A stretch of DNA of 64,000 bases from Streptomyces musisoli (GCF_016741855.1 NZ_JAERRH010000026.1:1-64000), one strand, 5' to 3'. Shown: positions 1 to 8,292, counted from the stretch's first letter. The notes: a model not told the origin generated them from the sequence alone. Numbers and translations are program-made.

Positions 1-8
1 TCCTTTTG

Positions 9-51
9 AAGCTCCGGCTCTTGGGCACTGCCCAGGAGCCGGAGCTTTTTT
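9..51 (+). terminator. Rho-independent terminator of an upstream gene
   Basis: A 12-bp perfect stem (9-20 with 36-47) is topped by an inner TGGGC/GCCCA pairing (22-26 with 30-34) and followed by a run of T residues (46-51). This is a textbook intrinsic terminator with a U tract, which is less usual in Streptomyces than plain GC-rich hairpins. It lies upstream of the first gene, so it most likely ends a transcript entering from outside the window. Confidence 0.85.
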
Positions 52-107
52 GCGTTGAGGTAGGGTCAGGGGGCATCGTTGGCTCTTTTCGCACAGGAGG
101 CCCCCGG

Positions 108-716
108 GTGGAGGTCCAGGAGACCCGTGTCCAGACAGACCGGGTCCTCACCATCCCCAACATCCTCAGCATGGCACGGCTCGTCGGCGTACCCCTGTTC
201 CTGTGGCTGATCCTCAGGCCGGAGTTCGGCGGCCCGAAGAGCGATGGCTGGGCCCTCCTCATCCTCGCCCTGAGCGGGATCAGTGACTACCTCGACGGCA
301 AGCTCGCCCGGCGCTGGAATCAGATCAGCAGCCTCGGCCGGCTTCTCGATCCCGCCGCCGACCGCCTCTACGTGCTTTCCACACTCCTCGGACTCACCTG
401 GCGGGAGATCCTGCCGATCTGGCTGACCGCGCTCCTGCTGGCGCGAGAACTGGTCCTCCTGGTGATGGTGGGCATCCTCCGCCGCCACGGCTATCCGCCG
501 CCGCAGGTGAACTTCCTCGGGAAGGCGGCAACCTTCAACCTGATGTACGCCTTCCCACTCCTGCTCCTGAGCGACGGAAGTGACTGGATCGCGTCCCTCG
601 CCGCAGTTTTCGGATGGGCGTTCGCCGGGTGGGGTACAACCCTCTATTGGTGGGCAGGAGTGCTCTACGTGGTACAAGTCCGCCGATTGGTTCGAGCGGA
701 CGCCACGGCCGATTGA
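108..716 (+). CDS. CDP-alcohol phosphatidyltransferase family membrane protein
   Basis: Integral membrane enzyme of about 202 aa that joins a CDP-activated lipid to an alcohol in phospholipid synthesis. The signature D-x2-DG-x2-AR-x8-G-x3-D-x3-D is intact (about residues 60-81, starting DYLDGKLAR and ending RLLDPAADR), so all metal-binding Asp residues are present. Several hydrophobic segments follow. GTG at 108 was chosen because AGGAGG (95-100) sits 7 nt before it; the upstream in-frame stretch looks non-coding. The neighbouring DUF881/Sbp genes match the setting of mycobacterial pgsA2, but the acceptor alcohol (glycerol phosphate, inositol or other) cannot be read from the sequence. Hence no gene symbol. 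Confidence 0.88.
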   Translation: MEVQETRVQTDRVLTIPNILSMARLVGVPLFLWLILRPEFGGPKSDGWALLILALSGISDYLDGKLARRWNQISSLGRLLDPAADRLYVLSTLLGLTWREILPIWLTALLLARELVLLVMVGILRRHGYPPPQVNFLGKAATFNLMYAFPLLLLSDGSDWIASLAAVFGWAFAGWGTTLYWWAGVLYVVQVRRLVRADATAD

Positions 717-830
717 GCTCGGCGATTGTCCGGACATGACGCCTCGATGGCCCGCGGTCGAAAAGTGCGGGACAATCTGGACGGGTGAAGTCGGCTAGAC
801 CGTCGTCTCTTGGAGGAGGACGCTTCCGAC

Positions 831-3326
831 ATGAAGGCCGTCGTGATGGCCGGGGGCGAAGGCACTCGCCTGCGCCCCATGACCTCTAGCATGCCCAAGC
901 CGCTCCTGCCCGTGGCGAACCGCCCGATCATGGAGCACGTGCTACGGCTGCTCAAAAGGCACGGGCTCACCGAGACCGTTGTCACCGTCCAGTTCCTGGC
1001 ATCGCTCGTCAAGAACTATTTCGGCGACGGCGAAGAACTCGGCATGGAGCTCACCTATGCCAATGAGGAGAAGCCACTCGGTACCGCCGGAAGCGTCAAG
1101 AACGCCGAAGAGGCGTTGAAGGACGATGCCTTCCTCGTCATCTCCGGCGATGCCCTGACGGACTTCGACCTCACGGAGCTGATCAATTTCCACAAGGAGA
1201 AAGGCGCGCTGGTCACGGTCTGCCTGACCCGCGTTCCCAATCCGCTGGAGTTCGGCATCACCATCGTCGACGAGGAAGGCAAGGTCGAGCGCTTCCTCGA
1301 GAAGCCGACCTGGGGACAGGTCTTCTCCGACACGGTCAACACCGGCATCTACGTCATGGAGCCCGAGGTCTTCGACTACGTCGAAGCCGATGTGCCGGTC
1401 GACTGGTCCGGCGACGTCTTCCCCCAGCTCATGAAGGACGGCAAGCCGATCTACGGCTATGTCGCCGAGGGCTACTGGGAGGACGTCGGCACCCACGAGA
1501 GCTACGTGAAGGCCCAGGCCGACGTCCTCGAAGGCAAGGTCGACGTCGACATCGACGGCTTCGAGATCTCCCCGGGCGTGTGGGTCGCCGAAGGAGCCGA
1601 GGTGCACCCCGACGCCGAACTGCGCGGGCCGCTGTACATCGGCGACTACGCGAAGGTCGAGGCCGGCGCCGAGATCCGCGAGCACACCGTCGTCGGCTCG
1701 AACGTCGTCGTCAAGAGCGGAGCCTTCCTGCACAAGGCCGTCGTGCACGACAACGTGTACGTCGGGCAGCACAGCAATCTCCGCGGCTGTGTCGTCGGCA
1801 AGAACACCGACATCATGCGGGCGGCCCGGATCGAGGACGGCGCCGTCATCGGCGACGAGTGCCTGATCGGTGAGGAATCGATCGTTCAGGGCAACGTCCG
1901 CGTATACCCGTTCAAGACCATCGAGGCCGGCGCCTTCGTCAACACGTCGGTGATCTGGGAGTCCCGGGGACAGGCCCATCTGTTCGGCGCCCGTGGCGTC
2001 ACCGGCATCCTGAACGTGGAGATCACGCCCGAACTGGCGGTACGGCTCGCCGGCGCCTATGCGACGACCCTCAAGAAGGGCTCCACGGTCACCACCGCCC
2101 GTGACCACTCCCGGGGTGCCCGCGCGCTCAAACGTGCGGTGATCTCCGCGCTCCAGGCCAGCGCCATCGACGTACGCGACCTGGAGAACGTGCCGCTGCC
2201 CGTGGCCCGGCAGCAGACCGCACGGGGAAGCGCCGGCGGCATCATGATCAGGACCTCGCCCGGTGTCCCCGACTCGGTGGACATCATGTTCTTCGACGGG
2301 CAGGGCGCGGACCTCTCGCAGGGCAGCCAGCGCAAGCTCGACCGGGTGTTCGCGCGCCAGGAGTACCGGCGGGCGTTCCCCGGCGAGATCGGCGACCTGT
2401 ACTTCCCCGCCAGCGTCTTCGACTCGTACACCGGATCGCTGCTGCGGAACGTCGACACGGCCGGAATAGCGGAATCGGGTCTCAAGGTCGTCGTGGACGC
2501 CTCGAACGGCAGTGCCGGGCTCGTGCTGCCCAGCCTGCTCGGCAAACTCGGCGTGGACTCGCTGACCATCAACCCCGGTCTCGACGAGTCCCGGCCGACG
2601 GAGACCGGCGAGATGCGGCGCAACGGGCTGGTACGGCTCGGCGAGATCGTGGCGTCCTCCGGAGCCGCGTTCGGTGTGCGGTTCGACCCCGTCGGTGAGC
2701 GGCTGTCGCTCGTCGACGAGAAGGGCCGGATCATCGAGGACGACCGGGCACTGCTGGTCATGCTGGACCTGGTGGCCGCCGAGCGGCGCAGCGGACGGGT
2801 GGCGCTGCCGGTCACCACCACCCGGATCGCCGAACAGGTGGCCGCCTACCACGGCACCCAGGTCGAGTGGACCACCACCTCGCCGGACGACCTCACGCGC
2901 GTGGGCGGTGAAGAGGGCACCATCTTCGGCGGTGACGGCAAGGGCGGATTCATCGTCCCCGAATTCAGCAGCGTGTACGACGGCACGGCGGCCTTCGTAC
3001 GGCTGATCGGGCTGGTCGCGCGGACGCAGCTGACGCTGAGCCAGATCGACGCCCGCATTCCGCGGGCCCACGTCCTCAAGCGGGACCTGGCGACGCCGTG
3101 GGCGGTGAAGGGCCTGGTGATGCGGCGAGTGGTCGAGGCGGCAGGAGATCGCTTCGTCGACACGACCGACGGTGTGCGGGTCGTCGAGACCGACGGGCGC
3201 TGGGTGATGGTGCTGCCCGACCCGGCCGAGGCCGTCACCCACCTGTGGGCGGAGGGCCCCGACGACGCCTCCGCACAGGCTCTGCTGGACGAGTGGTCGG
3301 CCGTCGTGGACAGCGCCGGCCGGTAA
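831..3326 (+). CDS. Mannose-1-phosphate guanylyltransferase-like / phosphomannomutase-like fusion protein
   Basis: About 831 aa. Residues 1-230 form a nucleotidyltransferase domain with the sugar-nucleotide pyrophosphorylase motif AGGEGTRLRPMT near the N terminus, PKPLLPV, and the EKPTWGQVFSDTVNTGIY loop. Residues 250-370 are a left-handed beta-helix of hexapeptide repeats. Residues 375 to the end resemble the alpha-D-phosphohexomutase fold. The expected role is GDP-mannose (or related NDP-sugar) supply for glycans. The phosphomutase part looks degenerate: there is no SHNP phosphoserine loop (RTSPGVP at that place), the metal loop reads DPVGERL rather than DGDADR, and GEESGH is replaced by GDGKGG. 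ATG 831 is chosen because it begins the canonical MKAVVMAGG and has GGAGGAGGA just upstream; TTG 810 is rejected. Confidence 0.85.
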   Translation: MKAVVMAGGEGTRLRPMTSSMPKPLLPVANRPIMEHVLRLLKRHGLTETVVTVQFLASLVKNYFGDGEELGMELTYANEEKPLGTAGSVKNAEEALKDDAFLVISGDALTDFDLTELINFHKEKGALVTVCLTRVPNPLEFGITIVDEEGKVERFLEKPTWGQVFSDTVNTGIYVMEPEVFDYVEADVPVDWSGDVFPQLMKDGKPIYGYVAEGYWEDVGTHESYVKAQADVLEGKVDVDIDGFEISPGVWVAEGAEVHPDAELRGPLYIGDYAKVEAGAEIREHTVVGSNVVVKSGAFLHKAVVHDNVYVGQHSNLRGCVVGKNTDIMRAARIEDGAVIGDECLIGEESIVQGNVRVYPFKTIEAGAFVNTSVIWESRGQAHLFGARGVTGILNVEITPELAVRLAGAYATTLKKGSTVTTARDHSRGARALKRAVISALQASAIDVRDLENVPLPVARQQTARGSAGGIMIRTSPGVPDSVDIMFFDGQGADLSQGSQRKLDRVFARQEYRRAFPGEIGDLYFPASVFDSYTGSLLRNVDTAGIAESGLKVVVDASNGSAGLVLPSLLGKLGVDSLTINPGLDESRPTETGEMRRNGLVRLGEIVASSGAAFGVRFDPVGERLSLVDEKGRIIEDDRALLVMLDLVAAERRSGRVALPVTTTRIAEQVAAYHGTQVEWTTTSPDDLTRVGGEEGTIFGGDGKGGFIVPEFSSVYDGTAAFVRLIGLVARTQLTLSQIDARIPRAHVLKRDLATPWAVKGLVMRRVVEAAGDRFVDTTDGVRVVETDGRWVMVLPDPAEAVTHLWAEGPDDASAQALLDEWSAVVDSAGR

Positions 3327-3409
3327 GCAGCGGAAAGGCCCGGGGCCGTCGATCCGGCGTCCCCGGGCGGTACCCGGCCGCGCAGGGCGGCAAAAGCCGC
3401 TGCACGCGT

Positions 3410-3451
3410 GCGTGCCGGACAAGTGTCCCCAAGGGGGCCTGTCCGGCACGC
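3410..3451. terminator. Inverted repeat, probable terminator or attenuator
   Basis: A perfect 12-bp inverted repeat (3410-3421 with 3440-3451) encloses an inner CCCC/GGGG pairing. It lies between the end of the sugar-nucleotide gene and the first DUF881 gene. It has no T tract, as is common for Streptomyces terminators, and could also act as an attenuator for the downstream operon. Confidence 0.55.
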
Positions 3452-3491
3452 CGGTGGGGCCGTTCGGAGGTACTGGTCGCGACATGCGACG

Positions 3492-4412
3492 ATGTGCGGC
3501 ATGCCGCAGCAACCCCCCGTTCGGAGCAGCCCCGCGCGGCCGCAGCGCCCGGACGCCTCCATGTCGTTGATCACCAACGTCATGGACCACAGCCTCGACG
3601 ACGGATACGCCGAGGCCGCCGCCCGGAAGAAGTCCCAGGGCGGCGAGGGCGGTATGCCGAAGACGCTCCGGGCCAAGCTGGTCCTGGCGGCCGGTCTCGT
3701 CCTCGCGGCGCTCGTCGTGACGGTGGGGGCGGCGCAGGCGCGCGTCGCGGCGCCCGTGGTGGCCAAGGAACGCCAGGAGCTGATCGACCGCATCGACAGC
3801 GAGACCGAGGACGCGGACCAGCTCGAGAGCACCGTCGACAAGCTGCGCGACGACGTCAGCGCACGCCAGCGGGCGGCCCTGAAGTCGAGCGGGGGCAGCG
3901 CCGACGTGGACCTTGCGGGGCTGCTGTCCGGCGCCACCGCGGTGCACGGTCCCGGCGTCAAGCTCGTCGTGAACGACGCCAAGGAGGCCAGCACCGGGGG
4001 TGACGGCACGAACCCCCGCGAGACGTCGGACTTCTCCGACACCGGCCGGGTCCGTGACCGCGACATGCAGCGCGTGGTCAACGGACTGTGGGCCTCCGGA
4101 GCCGAGGCGATCTCCATCAACGGGCAGCGGCTGACCGCCCTGTCCGCGATCAGGGCAGCGGGTGACGCGATACTGGTCGACAACAGGCCGCTGGTGCCGC
4201 CGTACACGGTGCTGGCGGTAGGGGACGGGGACAAGTTGAGTACGGGGTTCCAGAACGGTGCCGACGGCCTGTACCTGCATGCCCTGGAGGAGCAGTACGG
4301 CATCCGCGCCACCATCTCCACGGAGGGCGAGGTCCGACTGCCCGCCGCACCCAGTGTGATCGTACGTACAGCACAGCCGAAGTCCGAGAAAACCGAGAAG
4401 GGCACATCGTGA
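3492..4412 (+). CDS. DUF881 family membrane-anchored protein (first copy)
   Basis: About 306 aa. A basic cytosolic N terminus is followed by one membrane segment (LVLAAGLVLAALVVTVGAA), an Asp/Glu-rich coiled-coil stretch (residues about 95-130), and the DUF881 domain, recognisable by GLWASGAEAISINGQRLT and the end motif on IRATIST. Function is unknown; the family is typical of Gram-positive envelope and division neighbourhoods. ATG 3492 and ATG 3501 are both possible starts, because the only GGAGG (3466-3470) is rather far upstream. Its stop overlaps the GTG of the next gene (GTGA), which indicates translational coupling in a DUF881-Sbp-DUF881 operon. Confidence 0.85.
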   Translation: MCGMPQQPPVRSSPARPQRPDASMSLITNVMDHSLDDGYAEAAARKKSQGGEGGMPKTLRAKLVLAAGLVLAALVVTVGAAQARVAAPVVAKERQELIDRIDSETEDADQLESTVDKLRDDVSARQRAALKSSGGSADVDLAGLLSGATAVHGPGVKLVVNDAKEASTGGDGTNPRETSDFSDTGRVRDRDMQRVVNGLWASGAEAISINGQRLTALSAIRAAGDAILVDNRPLVPPYTVLAVGDGDKLSTGFQNGADGLYLHALEEQYGIRATISTEGEVRLPAAPSVIVRTAQPKSEKTEKGTS

Positions 4413-4741
4413 TCGCCGTACTGGGCCTCGTCGTGGGAGTCGTGGCCGGCCTGTTGGTCCGACCCGAGGTTCCGGCGGTCGTCGAGCCTTATCTGCCGAT
4501 CGCCGTCGTCGCGGCGCTGGACGCCGTCTTCGGCGGTCTGCGGGCCATGCTGGACGGCATCTTCGACGACAAGGTCTTCGTGGTCTCCTTCCTGTCGAAC
4601 GTGGTCGTCGCCGCACTCATCGTGTTCCTGGGGGACAAGTTGGGTGTGGGCGCGCAGCTGTCCACGGGTGTCGTCGTGGTCCTGGGCATCCGGATCTTCT
4701 CCAACGCCGCGGCCATCCGGCGGCACGTGTTCCGGGCGTGA
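4409..4741 (+). CDS. sbp: Small basic protein family (Sbp, DUF1290) membrane protein
   Basis: 110 aa, almost entirely hydrophobic, with three predicted membrane segments separated by short loops. PYLPIAVVAALDAVFGGLRA and the FLSNVVVAALIVFLGDKLGVG region are typical of the DUF1290/small basic protein family. The biochemical role is not known; in firmicutes and actinobacteria the gene is linked to division and envelope genes. The GTG start overlaps the upstream DUF881 stop, and its own stop overlaps the GTG of the next DUF881 gene, so the three genes are almost certainly one transcription and translation unit. Confidence 0.9.
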   Translation: MIAVLGLVVGVVAGLLVRPEVPAVVEPYLPIAVVAALDAVFGGLRAMLDGIFDDKVFVVSFLSNVVVAALIVFLGDKLGVGAQLSTGVVVVLGIRIFSNAAAIRRHVFRA

Positions 4742-5700
4742 CACCGATGAGCGAACAGAACGACCGGAATGACCGGAACGAGCTGAACAAGCAGAACGCC
4801 CGCCACGAGCAGAACACCCGGAAAGAGCAGAATGTCGGGCACGGGCAGAACGACCGGAACGAGGAAAACGACCGGAACGGCGAGCCCGAGAACCGGCTGC
4901 GCAGGGAACTGCCGGCCGAAGTGCCCGCACCCGCGCCCGGCGCGGGGCAGCCGGGCCAGGAGGAGCCTCGGCAACCGCTCACGGGCCGGCAGCGGCTCGT
5001 CAAGGGCCTGTGGCCGCCCCGTTTCACGCGCGCTCAACTCATCGTCGCGCTGCTGTTGTTCGGCCTCGGCTTCGGACTGGCCGTGCAGGTGGCGTCCAAC
5101 AGCGACACCGACAGCGCGCTGCGCGGCGCGCGCCAGGAAGATCTCGTGCGCATCCTCGATGAACTGGATTCGCGTACTCAGCGTCTTGAGGACGAGAAGC
5201 AGGGACTCGAAAAGCAGCGGTCGGAGCTGCAGAGCAGCTCCGACCAGGCCGCGGAGGCCCGCAGGCAGACTGCCGAGAAGGAAAGACAACTCGGCATCCT
5301 GGCGGGCACCGTGGCGGCACAGGGTCCCGGCATCACCCTGACGATCGAGGACACGAAGGGAACGGTCCAGGCGGACATGCTGCTCGACGCGATCCAGGAG
5401 CTGCGCGCGGCCGGCGCGGAGGCGATCCAGGTCAACGGGGTCCGGGTGGTCGCCGGCAGTTACTTCACCGACTCCGACAACCGGGTGAGCGTCGACGGGA
5501 ACAAGATCAATGCCCCGTATCGTTTCAAGGTCATCGGCAAGCCGCAGGACCTCGAGCCGGCGCTGAACATCCCTGGAGGCGTGGTGCAGACCCTGGAGAA
5601 GGAGCAGGCCACGGTAACCGTCGAGCGGTCGGACAAGATCATTGTGGAAGCCTTGCGACAGGTGAAGCGGCCTGACTACGCTCGGTCGTCCTCCCAGTGA
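4738..5700 (+). CDS. DUF881 family protein (second copy) with Asn-rich N terminus
   Basis: 320 aa from GTG 4738; an internal ATG at 4747 is an alternative start. The first 50 residues are unusual for this genome: an Asn/Glu/Arg-rich repeat of the type EQNDRN (4750-4890), rich in AAC/AAT codons. One membrane segment follows (LIVALLLFGLGFGLAVQVA, about residues 100-118), then a strong coiled coil (residues about 130-180) and the DUF881 domain (AGAEAIQVNGVRVVAGSYF and the YRFKVIGKPQDL region). It resembles the first DUF881 protein apart from the N-terminal tail. The GTGA overlap with sbp indicates co-translation. Function is unknown; an envelope or division scaffold role is inferred from context only. 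Confidence 0.85.
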   Translation: MTPMSEQNDRNDRNELNKQNARHEQNTRKEQNVGHGQNDRNEENDRNGEPENRLRRELPAEVPAPAPGAGQPGQEEPRQPLTGRQRLVKGLWPPRFTRAQLIVALLLFGLGFGLAVQVASNSDTDSALRGARQEDLVRILDELDSRTQRLEDEKQGLEKQRSELQSSSDQAAEARRQTAEKERQLGILAGTVAAQGPGITLTIEDTKGTVQADMLLDAIQELRAAGAEAIQVNGVRVVAGSYFTDSDNRVSVDGNKINAPYRFKVIGKPQDLEPALNIPGGVVQTLEKEQATVTVERSDKIIVEALRQVKRPDYARSSSQ

Positions 5701-5890
5701 ACCGGCGGTGCATGGGGTCCGTCGGGCAGGGGCATGAGGTTGCGGGGGGTCGGCGCACCGAAGAGGTGGTGCGTGGTGGAAACTGTCTGGTGGATACGGA
5801 CGTTGTGAGAATGTCCGGCTCGGCCGGTGTAGGCAATCAGGGTTCGTCCTGCCCCACGGGCGGGTCTGTTTCGGTCAAGGGGAATCGCCC

Positions 5891-6721
5891 GTGAAGTTGT
5901 TTGCGAAGTTGTTCGGCAAGAGCGCGCGAGAGGGCAACGCCAACGCGACCGCTCGTCATCGCGCACAGCCTGACGCGGAGGGCCAGCGCCCGCTGTTCCG
6001 GGACCAGGTCGCTGGTCCGGGCGGTGACATTTCGGGAGGTCAGGGCGCGGCGTCTGTTGACCCTGCCCAGTCCGGCGGCATAGGTTTCGGGCAACCGTCA
6101 ACCTCAGGTACGGGTGGAGGGTTTGCTCCCGACCCGTACGCGTCCAACGCCCCGGCGGGGCAGCCGCGGCAGGAGGATCCGTCGATGTCGGTCCTGGTGT
6201 GTACGAGGTGCGGTAACCGCAATGCGGAGAACGCCCGCTTCTGTTCCAACTGTGGGGCGCCGCTGCGTCCGGGCGTCGCGCCCGAGCGGGCCTCGGAGAC
6301 GACCTCCACGATTTCGATCTCCGGTCTCGAGGCCTACGACTCCGAGGTGACCGGCCAGACGGCGGTGCCGATGCTGTCTCCCGAGGCCCAGGCCGCGGTG
6401 GACGCGCTGCCGCTGGGCTCGGCGCTGCTGGTGGTCCGCAGGGGTCCGAACTCGGGCAGCCGCTTCCTGCTGGACAGCGACCTGACGACGGCCGGGCGTC
6501 ATCCGCAGAGCGACATCTTCCTGGACGACGTGACGGTCTCACGGCGGCACGTGGAGTTCCGGCGCTCCCCGGACGGCTCCTTCACGGTGGCCGACGTGGG
6601 CAGCCTGAACGGCACGTACGTCAACCGCGAGCGCATCGACCAGGTCGCTCTGGCGAACGGTGACGAGGTGCAGATCGGCAAGTACCGGCTGGTGTTCTAC
6701 GCGAGCCGGCAGGGCATCTGA
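5891..6721 (+). CDS. garA: GarA-like FHA-domain protein with zinc ribbon
   Basis: 276 aa. After a variable N terminus there is a zinc ribbon (CTRCG...CSNCGAPL, about residues 103-123), then a phospho-acceptor segment containing SETTSTIS that matches the ETT phosphorylation motif of mycobacterial GarA and corynebacterial OdhI, then a C-terminal FHA domain (GRHPQSDIFLDD, SRRHVEFR, GSLNGTYVNR). In those relatives, Ser/Thr kinases PknB/PknG phosphorylate the ETT motif and thereby switch control of 2-oxoglutarate dehydrogenase and glutamate metabolism. The same circuit is inferred here, not shown. The zinc ribbon is an extra part compared with GarA/OdhI. The GTG start has AAGGGGAA upstream. The gene sits in the conserved DUF881-garA-ftsR order. 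Confidence 0.87.
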   Translation: MKLFAKLFGKSAREGNANATARHRAQPDAEGQRPLFRDQVAGPGGDISGGQGAASVDPAQSGGIGFGQPSTSGTGGGFAPDPYASNAPAGQPRQEDPSMSVLVCTRCGNRNAENARFCSNCGAPLRPGVAPERASETTSTISISGLEAYDSEVTGQTAVPMLSPEAQAAVDALPLGSALLVVRRGPNSGSRFLLDSDLTTAGRHPQSDIFLDDVTVSRRHVEFRRSPDGSFTVADVGSLNGTYVNRERIDQVALANGDEVQIGKYRLVFYASRQGI

Positions 6722-6764
6722 GCCGCCCCCGGGCCGACGTCCGGGGGGAACCCAGGGAAGGTCC

Positions 6765-7502
6765 ATGGTTCAAACACCGAGCGGCGGTGCCGGAAGCGGT
6801 ACCGCCGCCAGGGACAGTGGGCTGATGAGCATCGGCGCGGTGCTGAACGTGCTGCGCGACGAGTTCCCCGAAGTCACCATCTCCAAGATCCGCTTCCTGG
6901 AGTCCGAGGGGCTCGTCGAGCCGCGGCGGACCCCGTCGGGCTACCGCAAGTTCAGCGCCGAGGACGTCGAGCGCCTCGGTCACATCCTGCGGATGCAGCG
7001 CGACCACTACCTGCCGCTCCGGGTGATCCGGGAACACCTGGACGCCATGGAGCGGGGCGAGGCCGTCGCGCTGCCCCTGGTCGGGCGCCAGCGCACCGCC
7101 GAGGACGCGCCGGCGGCCCTGGAGGGGCCCACGGTGGCCAGGATCGGCAAGGCCGAGCTGCTGGCCGCGGCGGACATCGACGAGGGAATGCTGAAGGAGT
7201 GGGAGTCCTACGGGCTCATCGCTCCCCTGGAGGACGGGGCGTACGACGCCGAGGCCGTCACGGTGGCCTCGCTCGTCGCCGAACTGGGCCGGTTCGGGAT
7301 CGAGCCGCGCCACCTTCGGGTGATGAAGGCCGCCGCCGATCGCGAGGCGGGGCTGGTCGACCAGGTGGTGGCCCCGCTCAAGCGCCACCGCAACCCGCAG
7401 ACCAGGGCGCATGCCGAGGCCCGCACCAGGGAGCTGGCGGCCCTCACGATGAAATTGCACGCGGCCCTGGTGAAGACCGCTCTCGGGGTGCGTCTCCCCT
7501 GA
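6765..7502 (+). CDS. ftsR: MerR-type transcriptional regulator FtsR family
   Basis: 245 aa. The N-terminal winged helix-turn-helix of MerR type starts at MSIGAVLNVLRDEFPEVTIS and includes KIRFLESEGLVEPRRTPSGY. The C-terminal half holds a second, larger helical domain (YGLIAPLEDGAYDAEAVT) as in the actinobacterial Rv1828/FtsR group, and lacks the metal-binding Cys of classic MerR proteins. In Corynebacterium FtsR activates ftsZ; that role is assumed by orthology only. ATG 6765 is preceded by AGGGAAGG. It is the fixed neighbour of garA and of the DUF151 nuclease. Confidence 0.85.
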   Translation: MVQTPSGGAGSGTAARDSGLMSIGAVLNVLRDEFPEVTISKIRFLESEGLVEPRRTPSGYRKFSAEDVERLGHILRMQRDHYLPLRVIREHLDAMERGEAVALPLVGRQRTAEDAPAALEGPTVARIGKAELLAAADIDEGMLKEWESYGLIAPLEDGAYDAEAVTVASLVAELGRFGIEPRHLRVMKAAADREAGLVDQVVAPLKRHRNPQTRAHAEARTRELAALTMKLHAALVKTALGVRLP

Positions 7503-7575
7503 GCGGGCGGGCTCCGGTGAGGCCGGATCGGGCACCTGTTCCCGGCCCGACTACCCAAACATCCCGGGCACGGCC

Positions 7576-7587
7576 TAGGGTTGCTGT
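7576..7587 (+). promoter_or_regulatory. -10 element directly before a probably leaderless gene
   Basis: TAGGGT (7576-7581) lies 6 nt before the GTG at 7588 and no ribosome binding site is present. This spacing places the transcription start on or next to the start codon, the usual arrangement of a Streptomyces leaderless mRNA. Confidence 0.5.
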
Positions 7588-8061
7588 GTGAACGAGCTCG
7601 ATGTCGTAGGTGTCCGGGTCGAAATGCCCTCCAACCAACCGATCGTGCTCCTGCGCGAAGTGGGGGGCGACCGTTACCTCCCCATCTGGATCGGGCCGGG
7701 GGAGGCGACGGCGATCGCCTTCGCCCAGCAGGGCATGGCCCCCGCCAGACCGCTGACCCACGACCTGTTCAAGGACGTGCTGGAGGCCGTCGGCCAGGAG
7801 CTGACCGAAGTGCGTATCACCGATCTGCGGGAAGGCGTCTTCTACGCGGAGCTGGTGTTCGCCAGTGGGGTGGAGGTGAGCGCCCGCCCCTCCGATGCCA
7901 TAGCGCTGGCCCTGCGCACCGGTACGCCGATCTACGGCAGTGACACCGTGCTGGACGACGCGGGCATCGCCATCCCGGACGAGCAGGAGGACGAGGTGGA
8001 GAAGTTCCGCGAGTTCCTCGACCAGATCTCGCCCGAGGACTTCGGTACCAGCAGCCAGTGA
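7588..8061 (+). CDS. Bifunctional nuclease family (DUF151) protein
   Basis: 157 aa, a full-length member of the BFN/DUF151 family found in actinobacteria, other bacteria and plants, where members show RNase and DNase activity. Typical segments are LPIWIGPGEATAIAFAQQG and SARPSDAIALALRTGTPIYG. The C terminus is acidic. GTG 7588 is the likely start; there is no Shine-Dalgarno sequence and a -10-like TAGGGT sits 6 nt upstream. The mycobacterial counterpart (Rv1829) has the same flanking MerR genes, so the position is conserved even though the cellular task is unknown. Confidence 0.87.
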   Translation: MNELDVVGVRVEMPSNQPIVLLREVGGDRYLPIWIGPGEATAIAFAQQGMAPARPLTHDLFKDVLEAVGQELTEVRITDLREGVFYAELVFASGVEVSARPSDAIALALRTGTPIYGSDTVLDDAGIAIPDEQEDEVEKFREFLDQISPEDFGTSSQ

Positions 8062-8236
8062 GACGCGGGGCGGGCCCGCCGGACGGGGGTCTCCTCCGGC
8101 GCGGTCGGCGGCTCCGCGCGGCCGGCGCCCCGGCAATTGCCTCCGGCCAGTGAGAGCGTCCTACGGCCTCCCGCGAGCGCATTCGGCTAGCCTTTCCCCG
8201 CGGTGGGACACGGGAAACCACTCCTTGGGTGATTAT

Positions 8237-8254
8237 CACTCGGCGTGCCGAGTG
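8237..8254. promoter_or_regulatory. 18-bp palindrome upstream of the second merR gene
   Basis: CACTCGGC-GT-GCCGAGTG is a perfect inverted repeat with 8-bp arms. It ends 9 bp before the -35 element of the promoter at 8264-8292. It is a good candidate operator, for autoregulation or another regulator; the binding protein is not known. Confidence 0.6.
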
Positions 8255-8263
8255 TGGCGATCG

Positions 8264-8292
8264 TTGACGCACCCCTGGTGACTGCCTACCGT
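8264..8292 (+). promoter_or_regulatory. Sigma-70-type promoter of the second merR gene
   Basis: TTGACG (8264-8269), a 17-bp spacer and TACCGT (8287-8292) form a good housekeeping-type promoter. It lies about 30 nt before the GTG start at 8323. Confidence 0.65.

Noticed and set aside
810..830. TTG 810 as the start of the sugar-nucleotide gene
   Set aside because: The ribosome binding site lies inside this stretch and the canonical N terminus starts at ATG 831.
942..4616. 1224-residue open frame antisense to the sugar-nucleotide and DUF881 genes
   Set aside because: It is Arg/Pro/Gly-rich shadow coding created by third-position GC bias; no domain, signal or start site supports it.
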